This document shows, in pieces, positions 8,197 to 15,970 of a stretch of 33,629 bases of DNA. Source of the stretch: Neoroseomonas soli. GTDB lineage: Bacteria; Pseudomonadota; Alphaproteobacteria; Acetobacterales; Acetobacteraceae. The notes beneath the pieces were generated by a model. That model was not told the DNA's origin and made no database searches. It was given only the letters and a program-made list of their open reading frames with translations. Position numbers and translations under genes: made by a program. The stretch is taken from positions 1-33,629 of the forward strand of contig NZ_JAAEDM010000058.1 in NCBI RefSeq assembly GCF_018129065.1, read 5' to 3'. Each line of letters opens with the position of its first letter. Position 1 is the stretch's first letter.

Positions 8197-8235
8197 CCAA
8201 GGGCCTTTCGGCCCTTGGCGGGGGGCGGCGCCCCC
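8197..8235. repeat. REP-like paired hairpins
   Basis: A 9-bp perfect stem (CCAAGGGCC / GGCCCTTGG, loop TTTC, 8197-8218) is followed at once by a G-run/C-run stem (GGGGGC then GCCCCC, from 8221). They lie between the histidine phosphatase stop and the SYLF start. Tandem strong hairpins between same-strand genes resemble REP-type elements, but only one copy is present in this window. Confidence 0.45.
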
Positions 8236-8247
8236 TCGCTGCTTGCC

Positions 8248-8883
8248 CTAAACCGCCGCCGGCGGTGTCCAGGGTTCCTCGTTCACCGCGGCGACGCGCC
8301 AGTCCAGCCCGTGCTTCTCGATTCGCGTCAGCGACAGATTCTTGATCGAGAACACCAACGCCTGATCCGGAGAGAGCCCCATCGCGTGCGCTAGCATCGC
8401 GCGGATCGACCCGCCATGCGCGACGACGACGACGTCCTGCCCTTCGAGCAGCGTCGCCATGCGCTCCAGCGCGCCGGAGACGCGCGCCTGCATCTCCTTG
8501 AAGGATTCCCCGCCCGGCGGGTGTTCCTCCCCCGCATGCGGCCAGAAGGGATGGGCCGGGCGGGTCAGCAGCGCGGGCAGCGCCTCATGGGGAATGCCTT
8601 GCCAGTCGCCGAGGAATTGCTCGGCGAATTGCGGCTCGGGGTCGAGTTCGGCGTGCGGATACCCGGCCGCGAAGATCGCCGCCGCCGTGGCCCGCGTGCG
8701 GGACAGGTTGGTGACGAACCAGCGCGCCGGCTGCGGCAGGCGATGCGCAAGCCATCGATACGATGCCGCCTCCTGCCGCAGCGCCAGATCGCAGAGGGCG
8801 ACATCCATGGAACCGTAGAGCACGGCGCGGGCGGAAGGCTCGACCAGCGCATGGCGAACGAGGAAGAAGCGGGTGGGGGTCAC
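8248..8883 (-). CDS. Histidine phosphatase superfamily protein
   Basis: A 211-residue phosphoglycerate-mutase-like phosphatase. The phosphohistidine motif is LVRHALV with His11 (the usual RHG reads RHA). TNLSRTRATA near residue 58, Glu88 in the EQFLGDWQG region and the second catalytic His156 in VVVVAHGGSIRAM complete the active site. Such enzymes dephosphorylate small metabolites, including alpha-ribazole phosphate; the substrate here is not defined. The start is GTG with AGAGGA 5 nt upstream. There is no signal peptide, so it should be cytoplasmic. Confidence 0.85.
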   Translation of the reverse strand: MTPTRFFLVRHALVEPSARAVLYGSMDVALCDLALRQEAASYRWLAHRLPQPARWFVTNLSRTRATAAAIFAAGYPHAELDPEPQFAEQFLGDWQGIPHEALPALLTRPAHPFWPHAGEEHPPGGESFKEMQARVSGALERMATLLEGQDVVVVAHGGSIRAMLAHAMGLSPDQALVFSIKNLSLTRIEKHGLDWRVAAVNEEPWTPPAAV

Positions 8884-9036
8884 GCGCGTCCTCTAGCCCA
8901 GGCATCCCGCGCTGGGGAGGGGCGGAACACGACCCGGAGACCGCCCCCGCCCGGAGCGCCCGCCATGATGGCGGCCGGGCACCTCGGCCTTGGTCGCGCT
9001 TGCCTGGCCTGCATCCGGCCCGGCAGGATGCCGTTC

Positions 9037-9453
9037 ATGGCCCTGATCCCGCGCAGCACCGCGCTGCTCGCCTTCCTCGCCCTTCCCTTGAGCCGGGCCC
9101 TGGCCGATCCGCCGCCGGGACGAGGCCGTGGTCAAGGTCACGGTCAGGGCCAGGGGCAGGGCCAGGGTGGCCCGCCCGGCCACGCGCGGTTCGGCGGCAA
9201 TGACAGCGTCGTCATCCGCAACTGGGCCGCGGCGAACCCCGGCTGGTCCCCGCGCCCCTTGCCGCCCGGGCAGATGCGACAACTGGCGCGCGGCAAGCCG
9301 CTGCCACCGGGCATCGCGCGCCAGACGCTGCCGCCGGGGCTGATCGCGCAACTGCCAGCCTATCCGGGGCACAGCTACGCGATGGTCGGGACCTCGGTCG
9401 TGCTGCTCGGCGCCGGCGGCGTGGTGGTGGACATCGTCGCCGGGCTGTTCTGA
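9037..9453 (+). CDS. Small periplasmic RcnB/CigR-like protein
   Basis: A 138-residue protein with a signal peptide (ALLAFLALPLSRALA). A short repetitive Gly/Gln/Arg tract (GQGHGQGQGQGQGG) follows, and then a C-terminal domain with LPPGIARQTLPPGLIAQLP and a hydrophobic end (GTSVVLLGAGGVVVDIVAGLF). The LPPG repeats and the final hydrophobic strand are like RcnB/CigR-family envelope proteins, which affect metal homeostasis or virulence in enterobacteria; the role here is unknown. I chose the ATG with AGGA 8 nt upstream; another in-frame ATG lies three codons earlier. It is divergent from the histidine phosphatase and convergent with rsmI. Confidence 0.6.
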   Translation: MALIPRSTALLAFLALPLSRALADPPPGRGRGQGHGQGQGQGQGGPPGHARFGGNDSVVIRNWAAANPGWSPRPLPPGQMRQLARGKPLPPGIARQTLPPGLIAQLPAYPGHSYAMVGTSVVLLGAGGVVVDIVAGLF

Positions 9454-9464
9454 CGGCCCTGCCT

Positions 9465-10376
9465 TCAACCCTGCCCGTCACCCGCGAGCTCGAGGGCACG
9501 GGCATAGACCTCGCGCTTCCGCAGGCCGGTCGCCGCGGCGACGCTGGCCGCCGCGTCGCGCAGGCTCAGCCCCGCGGCGAGGGCCGCGCGCAGGCGGGCG
9601 TCGAGCTCGTCCTCTCCTACCGCTTCCTCGGGCGCGGGGCCGACGATGATGCAGATCTCCCCGCGCGCCTCGGCCGTCGCGTAATGGGCTGCGAGGTCGG
9701 CGAGCGTCCCGCGCCGCACTTCCTCGAAGCGCTTGGTCAGTTCGCGCGCGACCGCGGCCGGGCGGTCGGCGCCGAAGGCCTCGGCCATGGCGGCGAGCGC
9801 CTCGCCCAGGCGGTGCGGCGCTTCGAAGAAGACCAGCGTGGCGGAGAGCCCGGCCCGCTCGACGCCCCGCAGCCGCGCGAGGTCCGCCGCGCGCGGCCCC
9901 GCCCTGGCCGGCAGGAAGCCCAGGAACAGAAAGGGATGCGGCGGCAGGCCGGAGAGCGCGAGCGCCATCACCGCCGCATTCGGCCCCGGCACGGCGGAGA
10001 CCGCGATGCCCGCCTCGATGGCCGCGCGCACCAGCCGAAAGCCGGGATCGCTGACCAGCGGCGTGCCGGCATCCGAGACGAGCGCGAACCGTTCGCCCGC
10101 CTTCATGCGTTCGACAAGCCTGGGGGCTTGCGCCGCCTCATTGTGATCGTGCAAGGGGATCATGGTTGCCGCGATGCCCTGGCGCGCGAGCAGGCCGCCT
10201 GTCACCCTGCTGTCCTCGCACAGCACGGCGTCGGCGTCCCTGAGCGCCGCCATCGCGCGCGGCGAGAGGTCGCCGAGATTTCCGATCGGCGTCGCGACGA
10301 GCACCAGGGCCGGCTGCGCCGGACCACCGGGAGGATCGACGGACCGTGTCCCTTCTGCCTCGCCTTCGACTGTCAC
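9465..10376 (-). CDS. rsmI: 16S rRNA (cytidine1402-2'-O)-methyltransferase RsmI
   Basis: A 303-residue SAM-dependent tetrapyrrole-methylase-fold enzyme. The family motifs are in order: LVATPIGNLGDLSPRA near residue 26, LCEDSRVTGGLL, PLHDHNEA, LVSDAGTPLVSDPGFRLV, AVPGPNAAVMALALSGLP and FLFLGFLP, with a C-terminal helical domain. It 2'-O-methylates C1402 in the ribosomal decoding centre. The start is GTG with GGAGAGG 4 nt upstream. Its first codons overlap the first codons of the divergent LpoA-like gene by 31 bp. The same neighbourhood (rsmI divergent from lpoA/yraM) is known in enterobacteria, which supports both calls. Confidence 0.95.
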   Translation of the reverse strand: MTVEGEAEGTRSVDPPGGPAQPALVLVATPIGNLGDLSPRAMAALRDADAVLCEDSRVTGGLLARQGIAATMIPLHDHNEAAQAPRLVERMKAGERFALVSDAGTPLVSDPGFRLVRAAIEAGIAVSAVPGPNAAVMALALSGLPPHPFLFLGFLPARAGPRAADLARLRGVERAGLSATLVFFEAPHRLGEALAAMAEAFGADRPAAVARELTKRFEEVRRGTLADLAAHYATAEARGEICIIVGPAPEEAVGEDELDARLRAALAAGLSLRDAAASVAAATGLRKREVYARALELAGDGQG

Positions 10377-11488
10377 GCCGCCTCTCCGTGCCGGTGTTCG
10401 GTGCCCTTTTGGGCCTCGCGGCCTGCGGGCCGCAAGTCGGTGGGCCCGCCACGCGCGGGCCGCTGCAGGAACCGCCGCGCAATCGCATCGCGCTGCTGCT
10501 GCCGCTGAGTGGACCGCAGTCGCCGCTCGGAAGGGCGATGCAGCAGGCCGCCGAGCTCGCGCTGTTCGAGCGCGGCAACCGCAATGTGGACTTCCTGCCG
10601 ATCGACACCGGCGGCAGCGCCTCCGGCGCCGCGGGCGCCGCGCGCCGCGCCGTGTCCGACGGCGCGCGCGTCATCGTCGGGCCGCTCACCGCGCCCGAGA
10701 CCTCCGCCGCCTCGACGCCGGCGCGCGCGGGCCGCATCCCGATCCTCGCCTTCACCAACGACGTGGCACAGGCCGGGCCGGGCGTCTGGACCATGGGCGT
10801 CACGCCGGCGCAGCAGGTGCGGCGCGCCATGGGCGCGGCGATGTCGGGCGGCGCGCAGCGTTTCGCCCTGGCCGCACCGGACGACGCTTTCGGCCGTGCG
10901 CTGGCCTCCGCCGTGCAGCGCATGGCCTCCGAATGGGGCCTGGCGGAGCCGGTGGTGGTGATGCATCCGGTGCGCGCGAACGGCGCGGCGGTGGCGCAGG
11001 ACCTGCTCAGCCGCGCCTCGGGCGGGATCGACGCCGTGCTGATCGGCAGCACCGGCGCGCTCGCCCGCGGGGTGGCCGCCGGCCTCGCCGCCAATGCCAC
11101 CCCGGCACCGCGCATGCTGGGCCACGCGCTCTGGGCGCAGGACGCGTCGCTGGGGCAGGAACCGGCGCTGCACGGCGCGCTTTTCGCCGCGCCCGACCCG
11201 CGCGGCCGCGCCTCCTTCGATGCGCGCTACGAAGGCGCCTTCGGCGAACGCCCCCCGCGCGTCGCCGGCGTGGCCTATGACGCGGCGGGCGTCGCGGCGC
11301 GGGTGGTGCTGACGCCGCGCGGCCAGGCCGGCCCCAATACGGGGGAGATCTTCGACGGCGTGGACGGCCCCGTCCGCCTGCAGCCGGAAGGCCAGGTGCA
11401 GCGGGGCCTGGCGCTCTTCGCCGTCGAGCCGAGCGGCGAGGCGCGCATGGTTGAGCCCGCACCGACGCCCGGCGCCGCCGGTTCCTGA
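10346..11488 (+). CDS. LpoA-like lipoprotein, penicillin-binding protein activator
   Basis: A 380-residue lipoprotein. The signal peptide is basic (RLRLSRRLSVPVFGALLG) with lipobox LAAC at residues 24-27. The mature part has a periplasmic-binding-protein type I fold: IALLLPLSGPQSPLGRAMQQ, RVIVGPLTAPET, and PILAFTNDVAQAGPGVWTMG. This is the layout of the LpoA C-terminal domain, which stimulates class A penicillin-binding proteins from the outer membrane. The N-terminal TPR domain of enterobacterial LpoA is absent, as is common in alphaproteobacteria. The start is GTG with GGGAGG 11 nt upstream. Its neighbour rsmI is divergent and overlapping; a PhoR-like kinase follows after 17 bp. Confidence 0.8.
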   Translation: MSLLPRLRLSRRLSVPVFGALLGLAACGPQVGGPATRGPLQEPPRNRIALLLPLSGPQSPLGRAMQQAAELALFERGNRNVDFLPIDTGGSASGAAGAARRAVSDGARVIVGPLTAPETSAASTPARAGRIPILAFTNDVAQAGPGVWTMGVTPAQQVRRAMGAAMSGGAQRFALAAPDDAFGRALASAVQRMASEWGLAEPVVVMHPVRANGAAVAQDLLSRASGGIDAVLIGSTGALARGVAAGLAANATPAPRMLGHALWAQDASLGQEPALHGALFAAPDPRGRASFDARYEGAFGERPPRVAGVAYDAAGVAARVVLTPRGQAGPNTGEIFDGVDGPVRLQPEGQVQRGLALFAVEPSGEARMVEPAPTPGAAGS

Positions 11489-11505
11489 ACGGCCGAACGC
11501 CCGTA

Positions 11506-12885
11506 ATGCTGGGGGAGCGACCCCGCGCGGCCGCCTGGCTGCGCTCCAGCCTCATCGTCGCCGGCCTGCCCGCGGCGACGCTGCTGCTGCTGATGGCGAC
11601 CGGCGCCGTCGGCACCGGGGCGGGCTTTGTCGCGCTGCTCGTCACCCTGGCCTCGGCGGCGACGGTGGCGCGGCTCTGGCTCGGCAACCTCGGGGAACTC
11701 GCGAGCCAGATCCGCGCCGCGGCCTCCGGCGGCGCGGTGCCCAGCCTGAGCGTGGCGCCGCTGCTGGCCTCGGTGCAGGAGGTGGCGGACGGCGTCACCC
11801 GCCTCGCGCGCAGCTACGAGGAACGCGGCGCGCTGGTGGAACGCCTGCGCCGCGCCGACGCCGCCATCATCGAGGCGCTGCCCGACCCGCTGCTGGTGCT
11901 CTCGGCCGAGCGCGTGCCGTTGCGCGCCAACCGCGCGGCACGGGAGATGCTCGGCCGCCCGCAGGCCGCCGCCGCCCCGGCCGACGCCGCTGCGCTGCTC
12001 CGGCACCCGGCGCTGGCAGAGGCCCTCGACGGCGCCTTCACGAGCGGCGAGCCCGCCGCCGCGAACCTCGTGCTTCCCGTGCCGGTGATGCGGGAAGTCG
12101 CGGCGCAGGTCATCCCGATGGACCCGCCGCTCGCCGATGGCGGGCGGATGCTGGTGCTGCTCTCCGACCGCACGCAGGAACGCGCGCTCGAGCGCATGCG
12201 CGCGGATTTCGTCGCCAATGCCAGCCATGAATTGCGCACGCCGCTCGCCAGCCTGATCGGCTTCATCGAGACGCTGCGCGGCCCCGCCGCCGACGATCCC
12301 GCCGCGCAGCAGCGCTTCCTGCAGATCATGGCGGAACAGTCGGACCGCATGCGGCGGCTGATCGACGACCTGCTCGGGCTGTCGCGGATCGAGCTGACGG
12401 AACACCAGGCGCCATCCGGGCGCGTGGATGTCGAGACGCTGGCGCGCGCGGAGACGGACGCGATGGCGCCGATCCTCGCCACCCGGAAGGCGCAGCTCGA
12501 ACTCGAAGCCGCGCCTGCCATCGCCGAGCCGGCCGATGCCGACCAACTCGGACAGGTGATCCGCAACCTGCTCGAGAATGCCATCCGCCACGGGCGGGAG
12601 AACGGGCATGTCCGGCTCACGGTGGCGCCCGGCACCGCGCCGGACGGGCGCCCCGGCGTGGCGGTGAGCGTCGCCGATGACGGCCCCGGCGTCGCGCGCG
12701 AGCACATCCCGCGCCTGACCGAACGGTTCTACCGCGTGGACAAGGGGCGGTCCCGGCGCGCGGGCGGGACCGGGCTGGGGCTCGCCATCGTCAAGCACAT
12801 CGTCAACCGCCACCGCGGCACGCTGACGATCGAGAGCGAGGAAGGCGTCGGCACGACCTTCCGCGTCTGGCTGCCGGGCGGCTGA
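11506..12885 (+). CDS. phoR: PhoR-like sensor histidine kinase
   Basis: A 459-residue membrane kinase. Two adjacent membrane helices (about residues 15-33 and 39-58) with almost no periplasmic loop are followed by a PAS-like region (120-220). The H-box FVANASHELRTPL has His241. NLLENAIRH is the N-box, then DDGPGV (G1), RFYRVDKGR (F-box) and GTGLGLAIV (G2). The short loop, PAS domain and VANASHELRTPL match PhoR, the phosphate-starvation kinase. No phoB or pst genes follow within the window, which is unusual for phoR. It starts 17 bp after the LpoA-like gene and is probably cotranscribed. A PhoR role is an inference; histidine kinase is certain. Confidence 0.8.
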   Translation: MLGERPRAAAWLRSSLIVAGLPAATLLLLMATGAVGTGAGFVALLVTLASAATVARLWLGNLGELASQIRAAASGGAVPSLSVAPLLASVQEVADGVTRLARSYEERGALVERLRRADAAIIEALPDPLLVLSAERVPLRANRAAREMLGRPQAAAAPADAAALLRHPALAEALDGAFTSGEPAAANLVLPVPVMREVAAQVIPMDPPLADGGRMLVLLSDRTQERALERMRADFVANASHELRTPLASLIGFIETLRGPAADDPAAQQRFLQIMAEQSDRMRRLIDDLLGLSRIELTEHQAPSGRVDVETLARAETDAMAPILATRKAQLELEAAPAIAEPADADQLGQVIRNLLENAIRHGRENGHVRLTVAPGTAPDGRPGVAVSVADDGPGVAREHIPRLTERFYRVDKGRSRRAGGTGLGLAIVKHIVNRHRGTLTIESEEGVGTTFRVWLPGG

Positions 12886-12938
12886 GGGCGCGCCGCCGGC
12901 ACCTCCAGCGAATGGGCTTCATTGCATCCCTGTTCCAG

Positions 12939-12958
12939 TCCGGTCCGGTCCGGTCCGG
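12939..12958. repeat. Four tandem TCCGG units
   Basis: Four consecutive copies of TCCGG, bounded by CAG on the left and ACTG on the right. The outer 8 bases on each side (CAGTCCGG / CCGGACTG) are complementary, so the tract can fold. It lies 53 bp past the PhoR-like gene. Confidence 0.8.
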
Positions 12959-13013
12959 ACTGCTGCCCATTTTTCATGGAGTGATCCCATCCTCGGGCCA
13001 GGATCAGCGCATC

Positions 13014-13386
13014 GTGACCATGAAGGTCGCATTCCGCTGGAACCGGGACTGCGACAACAAGGATTGGATGGATTTCGACGCCGGCGAGACGTCCACCTCA
13101 TGTACTTCGCGTCCCGGAGCGCCAGTGGCAGCGGCCTGGCCAAGGACATCAACGAAGGGCTGGCGCGCGTCATATCGGCGCCCCATCGGACCACCGGCGG
13201 CGACACGCGGCGGCACCTGACCGTCCATTGCCGGGACCTGCGGCGGACCTGACAGTCTACATCAGCAGGAACGGCAATTTCTCCGGCCTCGACTACGCGC
13301 CGGTGTCGGGAACCAACCCGAAGACGGATCACGTCAACGACGACCGGCACGCGCCGGTGACCGCCAGCGTCGCGAACCTCTATTGA
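13014..13386 (+). pseudogene. Frameshifted remnant of an unrecognised gene
   Basis: This 633-bp gap between the PhoR-like and LLM genes holds no intact gene, but three pieces in three frames read like protein. VTMKVAFRWNRDCDNKDWMD is in the first. LMYFASRSASGSGLAKDINE (then GLARVIS) is in the second. TVYISRNGNFSGLDYAPVSG to a TGA at 13384-13386 is in the third, ending ASVANLY. Each shows ordinary amino-acid composition where the other frames turn Arg/Pro-rich. At least two frameshifts would be needed to join them. I do not recognise the family. It could instead be non-coding with chance open frames. Confidence 0.35.
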
Positions 13387-13518
13387 CGCGACACTTGCTC
13401 GCGAGGGGACGCGACCGCGCGCCGGGCTGAAGGTCGCTGCCCGCGGCCACCGTCACAGCGGCGTCTTGCCGGCGCGACGCGGCGCGGCCACGCTGTCGTG
13501 GTGCGGCGGAGGGGCCCC

Positions 13519-14826
13519 ATGGCGCGACGGCAGATGCATCTCGGTGTCTTCGTGCTCGGCACCGGCAACCACATCGCCGGCTGGCGGATGCCGGACGCCT
13601 ACGACTCCTTCCAGTCGCTGCCGGTCATCCAGCACATCGCGCGCATCGCGGAACGCGGCTGCTTCGACCTGCTGTTCCTGGGCGACACGCTGCAGGCCGG
13701 GGCGAACGACCATCCCTCCTACACCGCGCGGTTCGAGCCGATCACCATGCTCGCCGCGCTGGCGGCGAGCACGACGCATATCGGGCTCGGGGCCACGGCC
13801 TCGACCTCCTACAACGAGCCGTTCAACGTCGCGCGCTGGTTCGCCTCGCTGGATCATCTCAGCGGCGGGCGCGCGGCGTGGAATGCGGTGACGAGTTCCA
13901 ACCCGCGCGCGGCGCCGAATTTCGGGCGCGAGCACGCACCGCACGAAGCGCGCTACCGCGCCGCCGAGGAATTCGTCGATGTGGTGATGGGCCTGTGGGA
14001 CTGCTGGGACGAGGGCGCCATCGTCGCCGACCGCGCGAGCGGGCGTTACATCGACCCGGCGAGGATGCGCAGCCTCGATCATGTCGGCGAGTTCTTCAGC
14101 GTGAAGGGGCCGCTGAACATCGGGCGATGCCCGCAGGGGCGGCCGATCGTGCTGCAGGCGGGGGCGTCGGAGCCGGGGCTTAACCTGGCGGCGCGCACCG
14201 CGGACGTCGTCTTCTCGGTGGTGCAGGATCTCGAGGAGGCGAAGGCGGCCTATGCGTCCCTGAAGTCGCGCATGCCGGGCTTCGGGCGGCGGCCGGAGGA
14301 GATCGCGGTGCTGCCCGGCGTCATGCCCATCCTCGGGCGGACGCGGCAGGAAGCGCGGGACGTGCTGGACCGCCTGCAGTCCTTCACCACCGAGGGCAGC
14401 GCCGTGTCGCTGCTGTCGAGCCGGCTGGGCGTGGACGTCTCCGCCTTCCCGCCCGACGAGAAGGTGCCGGACCTGCCCCTGCCCTCGACCTCGCATGGCT
14501 TCGCGCGCGCGATGCTGTCGAAGGCGCGGCGGGAAGGGATGACCTGGCGTGACCTGCTGAACCTGACCGGCGCCGCGCGCGGCCACTGGGTGATCGCCGG
14601 CACGGCGACCGACATCGCCGACACGCTGCAGGAGTGGTTCGAAGGCGGTGCCGCGGACGGCTTCAACATCATGCCCGCCTGGTTCCCCGGCGCCTTCGAT
14701 GGCTTCGTGGACGAGGTGGTCCCCGAGTTGCAGCGCCGCGGCCTCTACCGCCGGCAGTACACGGCGAAGACGCTGCGCGGCCATCTCGGCCTGGACATGC
14801 CCGCGAACCGCTTCTTCCCGAAGTAG
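13519..14826 (+). CDS. LLM-class flavin-dependent monooxygenase (NtaA/SnaA/DszA family)
   Basis: A 435-residue FMN-dependent enzyme with a bacterial-luciferase-like barrel. Features in order are HLGVFVLGTGNHIAGWRMPD, FDLLFLGDTLQAG, STTHIGLGATASTSYNEPFN, ARWFASLDHLSGGRAAWNAV and TSSNPRAAPNFG. RPIVLQAGASEPGLNLAARTAD follows, then a C-terminal DGFNIMPAWFPGAFDGFVDE. Length and motifs match the nitrilotriacetate, pristinamycin and dibenzothiophene-sulfone monooxygenases, which need reduced FMN from a partner reductase. No reductase is adjacent. The ATG has GGAGG 6 nt upstream. The natural-looking end (NRFFPK) is followed by a TAG that is the first three bases of repeat element A. Confidence 0.9.
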   Translation: MARRQMHLGVFVLGTGNHIAGWRMPDAYDSFQSLPVIQHIARIAERGCFDLLFLGDTLQAGANDHPSYTARFEPITMLAALAASTTHIGLGATASTSYNEPFNVARWFASLDHLSGGRAAWNAVTSSNPRAAPNFGREHAPHEARYRAAEEFVDVVMGLWDCWDEGAIVADRASGRYIDPARMRSLDHVGEFFSVKGPLNIGRCPQGRPIVLQAGASEPGLNLAARTADVVFSVVQDLEEAKAAYASLKSRMPGFGRRPEEIAVLPGVMPILGRTRQEARDVLDRLQSFTTEGSAVSLLSSRLGVDVSAFPPDEKVPDLPLPSTSHGFARAMLSKARREGMTWRDLLNLTGAARGHWVIAGTATDIADTLQEWFEGGAADGFNIMPAWFPGAFDGFVDEVVPELQRRGLYRRQYTAKTLRGHLGLDMPANRFFPK

Positions 14827-14928
14827 AGCAGATCCCGATCAGTGGAATCATCTGACCGGGTGAAGATGCTCGCAAAAACAAGGGCCTGGAGCGGTGTTCG
14901 TGAGCCGAGGCGAACGGAAACCGCTTTA
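14824..14928 (+). repeat. Element A, copy 1 (degenerate)
   Basis: A 105-bp copy from TAGAGCAG to CCGCTTTA. Its internal hairpin is degraded (CCCGATCAGTGG, then CATCTGACCGGG), unlike the perfect stems of the two other copies. Its first three bases are the TAG stop of the LLM gene. Its last two (TA) are shared with element B copy 1. Confidence 0.9.
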
Positions 14929-15046
14929 GTGTCCTGATTCCGAAATCCTGCGGACTTCGTTCTCAGGCCACTAGGCTTTGTTTTGCGTGGCCTGCTTGTT
15001 CGCTTCGTTCGCTGGAAATCCAGCGAACTTCGCGTGCAGGACACTA
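14927..15046 (+). repeat. Element B, copy 1
   Basis: A 120-bp copy bounded by TAGTGTCCTG and CAGGACACTA, 8-bp perfect terminal inverted repeats (GTGTCCTG) inside TA dinucleotides. It has no coding capacity. It contains an internal stem (TTCGCTGG / CCAGCGAA). It is the reverse complement of the copy at 31042-31161. Confidence 0.9.
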
Positions 15047-15284
15047 GCCGCGCCGGATGGCCGGGAGCATTTCGCCGACCGCGACCTTCGACCTCAGGGC
15101 CGCGACGCTTTCGGTTAGTGGGACGAAGCGACTGCTCCCATAGCAGCACCGGACGGATGGATCCTCGCGGCGCGATGGGACGCGCAAGGAAATCCGTTGT
15201 TACCACAATTCGTGGTGGGCCGTGACCCGAACAAGCGCCTTTCGGGGCGATGCCGACCCAGGTTCCGTCAGCCTCTTGTGGGTA
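15047..15284. other. Intergenic, nothing recognised
   Basis: This stretch lies between element B and the stop of the GntR gene. Open frames here are short and Arg/Ser/Pro-rich, as expected for chance frames. I see no terminator with a T-run and no RNA gene. Confidence 0.5.
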
Positions 15285-15959
15285 TCACCGACCGCGCGCG
15301 ACGGCCCGGATGGAACGCTGAGTGTCGCGAATGTGCTCGGTGAGAAGCGCGACCGCTTCCTCGGTGCGTCCCTTCTGCACGAGGTCGAGCAGGCGATGGT
15401 GCTCGCGCTGCGGGCGTTCCTTGCCGGCAACCGTCGAGATCTTGCGCCGTGCGGCCGCGTTGAAGTGCTTGAAGTTGCGCTCGATGGCGTCAAGCAGTCG
15501 GCGGCACTCACAGGGCAGATAGAGTGCCCAGTGGAAGGCCCAGTTCATCGCCGACCATTTCGCGGGATCTGGTGCCGTGTCGTACTCCGCGAGGATCGCG
15601 CGCGCCGCAGCGATGTCGGCATCGGCGGCATTCGGCACGGCGAGGCGGAGCGCATGACACTCCAGCGCGATGCGGACCTCCAGCATCTCCTGGATCTCGG
15701 CATCGCTGACGATGGTGACCGTGGCGCCCCGGTTGGGCGAATAGTTGATCAGGCCCTCGGCCTGGAGCGCGCGCAGCGCCTCGCGCACCGGAATGCGGCT
15801 GGTGCCGAAGCGCAGCGCCAACTCTTCCTGGCGCAGGGGCGCGCCGGGCGCGAGCCGGCCTTCGACGATGTCCCGGCGCAGCGCCTCGGCCAGCGTCTCG
15901 GCGGCGAGGCCCGAGGGGGCGGTGTCTCTCGCCGTCTCAAGCACGGATGCGCGGCTCAT
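15285..15959 (-). CDS. GntR-family transcriptional regulator, FCD type
   Basis: A 224-residue regulator. The winged-helix domain (residues ~18-80) carries LAEALRRDIVEGRLAPGAPL and the recognition part RFGTSRIPVREALRALQAEG. The FCD effector domain follows with LEVRIALECHALRLA, NWAFHWALY, REHHRLLDLV and LLTEHIRDT; its histidines are placed as in the metal/ligand site of FCD proteins. The ATG is preceded by AGGAG, which overlaps the stop of the upstream oxidoreductase (TAGGAG), so the two are translationally linked. Such regulators usually repress adjacent catabolic operons and are released by a carboxylic or amino acid. GATTGGATACAAT sites at 17201 and 24781 are its probable targets. Confidence 0.9.
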   Translation of the reverse strand: MSRASVLETARDTAPSGLAAETLAEALRRDIVEGRLAPGAPLRQEELALRFGTSRIPVREALRALQAEGLINYSPNRGATVTIVSDAEIQEMLEVRIALECHALRLAVPNAADADIAAARAILAEYDTAPDPAKWSAMNWAFHWALYLPCECRRLLDAIERNFKHFNAAARRKISTVAGKERPQREHHRLLDLVQKGRTEEAVALLTEHIRDTQRSIRAVARGR

Positions 15960-15970
15960 TCGGTCATCTC

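Noticed and set aside
12919-13350. Minus-strand open frame of 143 codons across the intergenic remnant
   Set aside because: Arg/Ser/Pro-rich, no ribosome site, crosses the TCCGG tract; the plus-strand segments look more protein-like.
13453-14784. Open frame of 443 codons on the minus strand opposite the LLM monooxygenase
   Set aside because: Antisense shadow; the plus strand has all family motifs and a good ribosome site.
14745-15206. Minus-strand open frame running through elements A and B
   Set aside because: It is an accidental frame created by the repeats; similar frames appear at the other copies.
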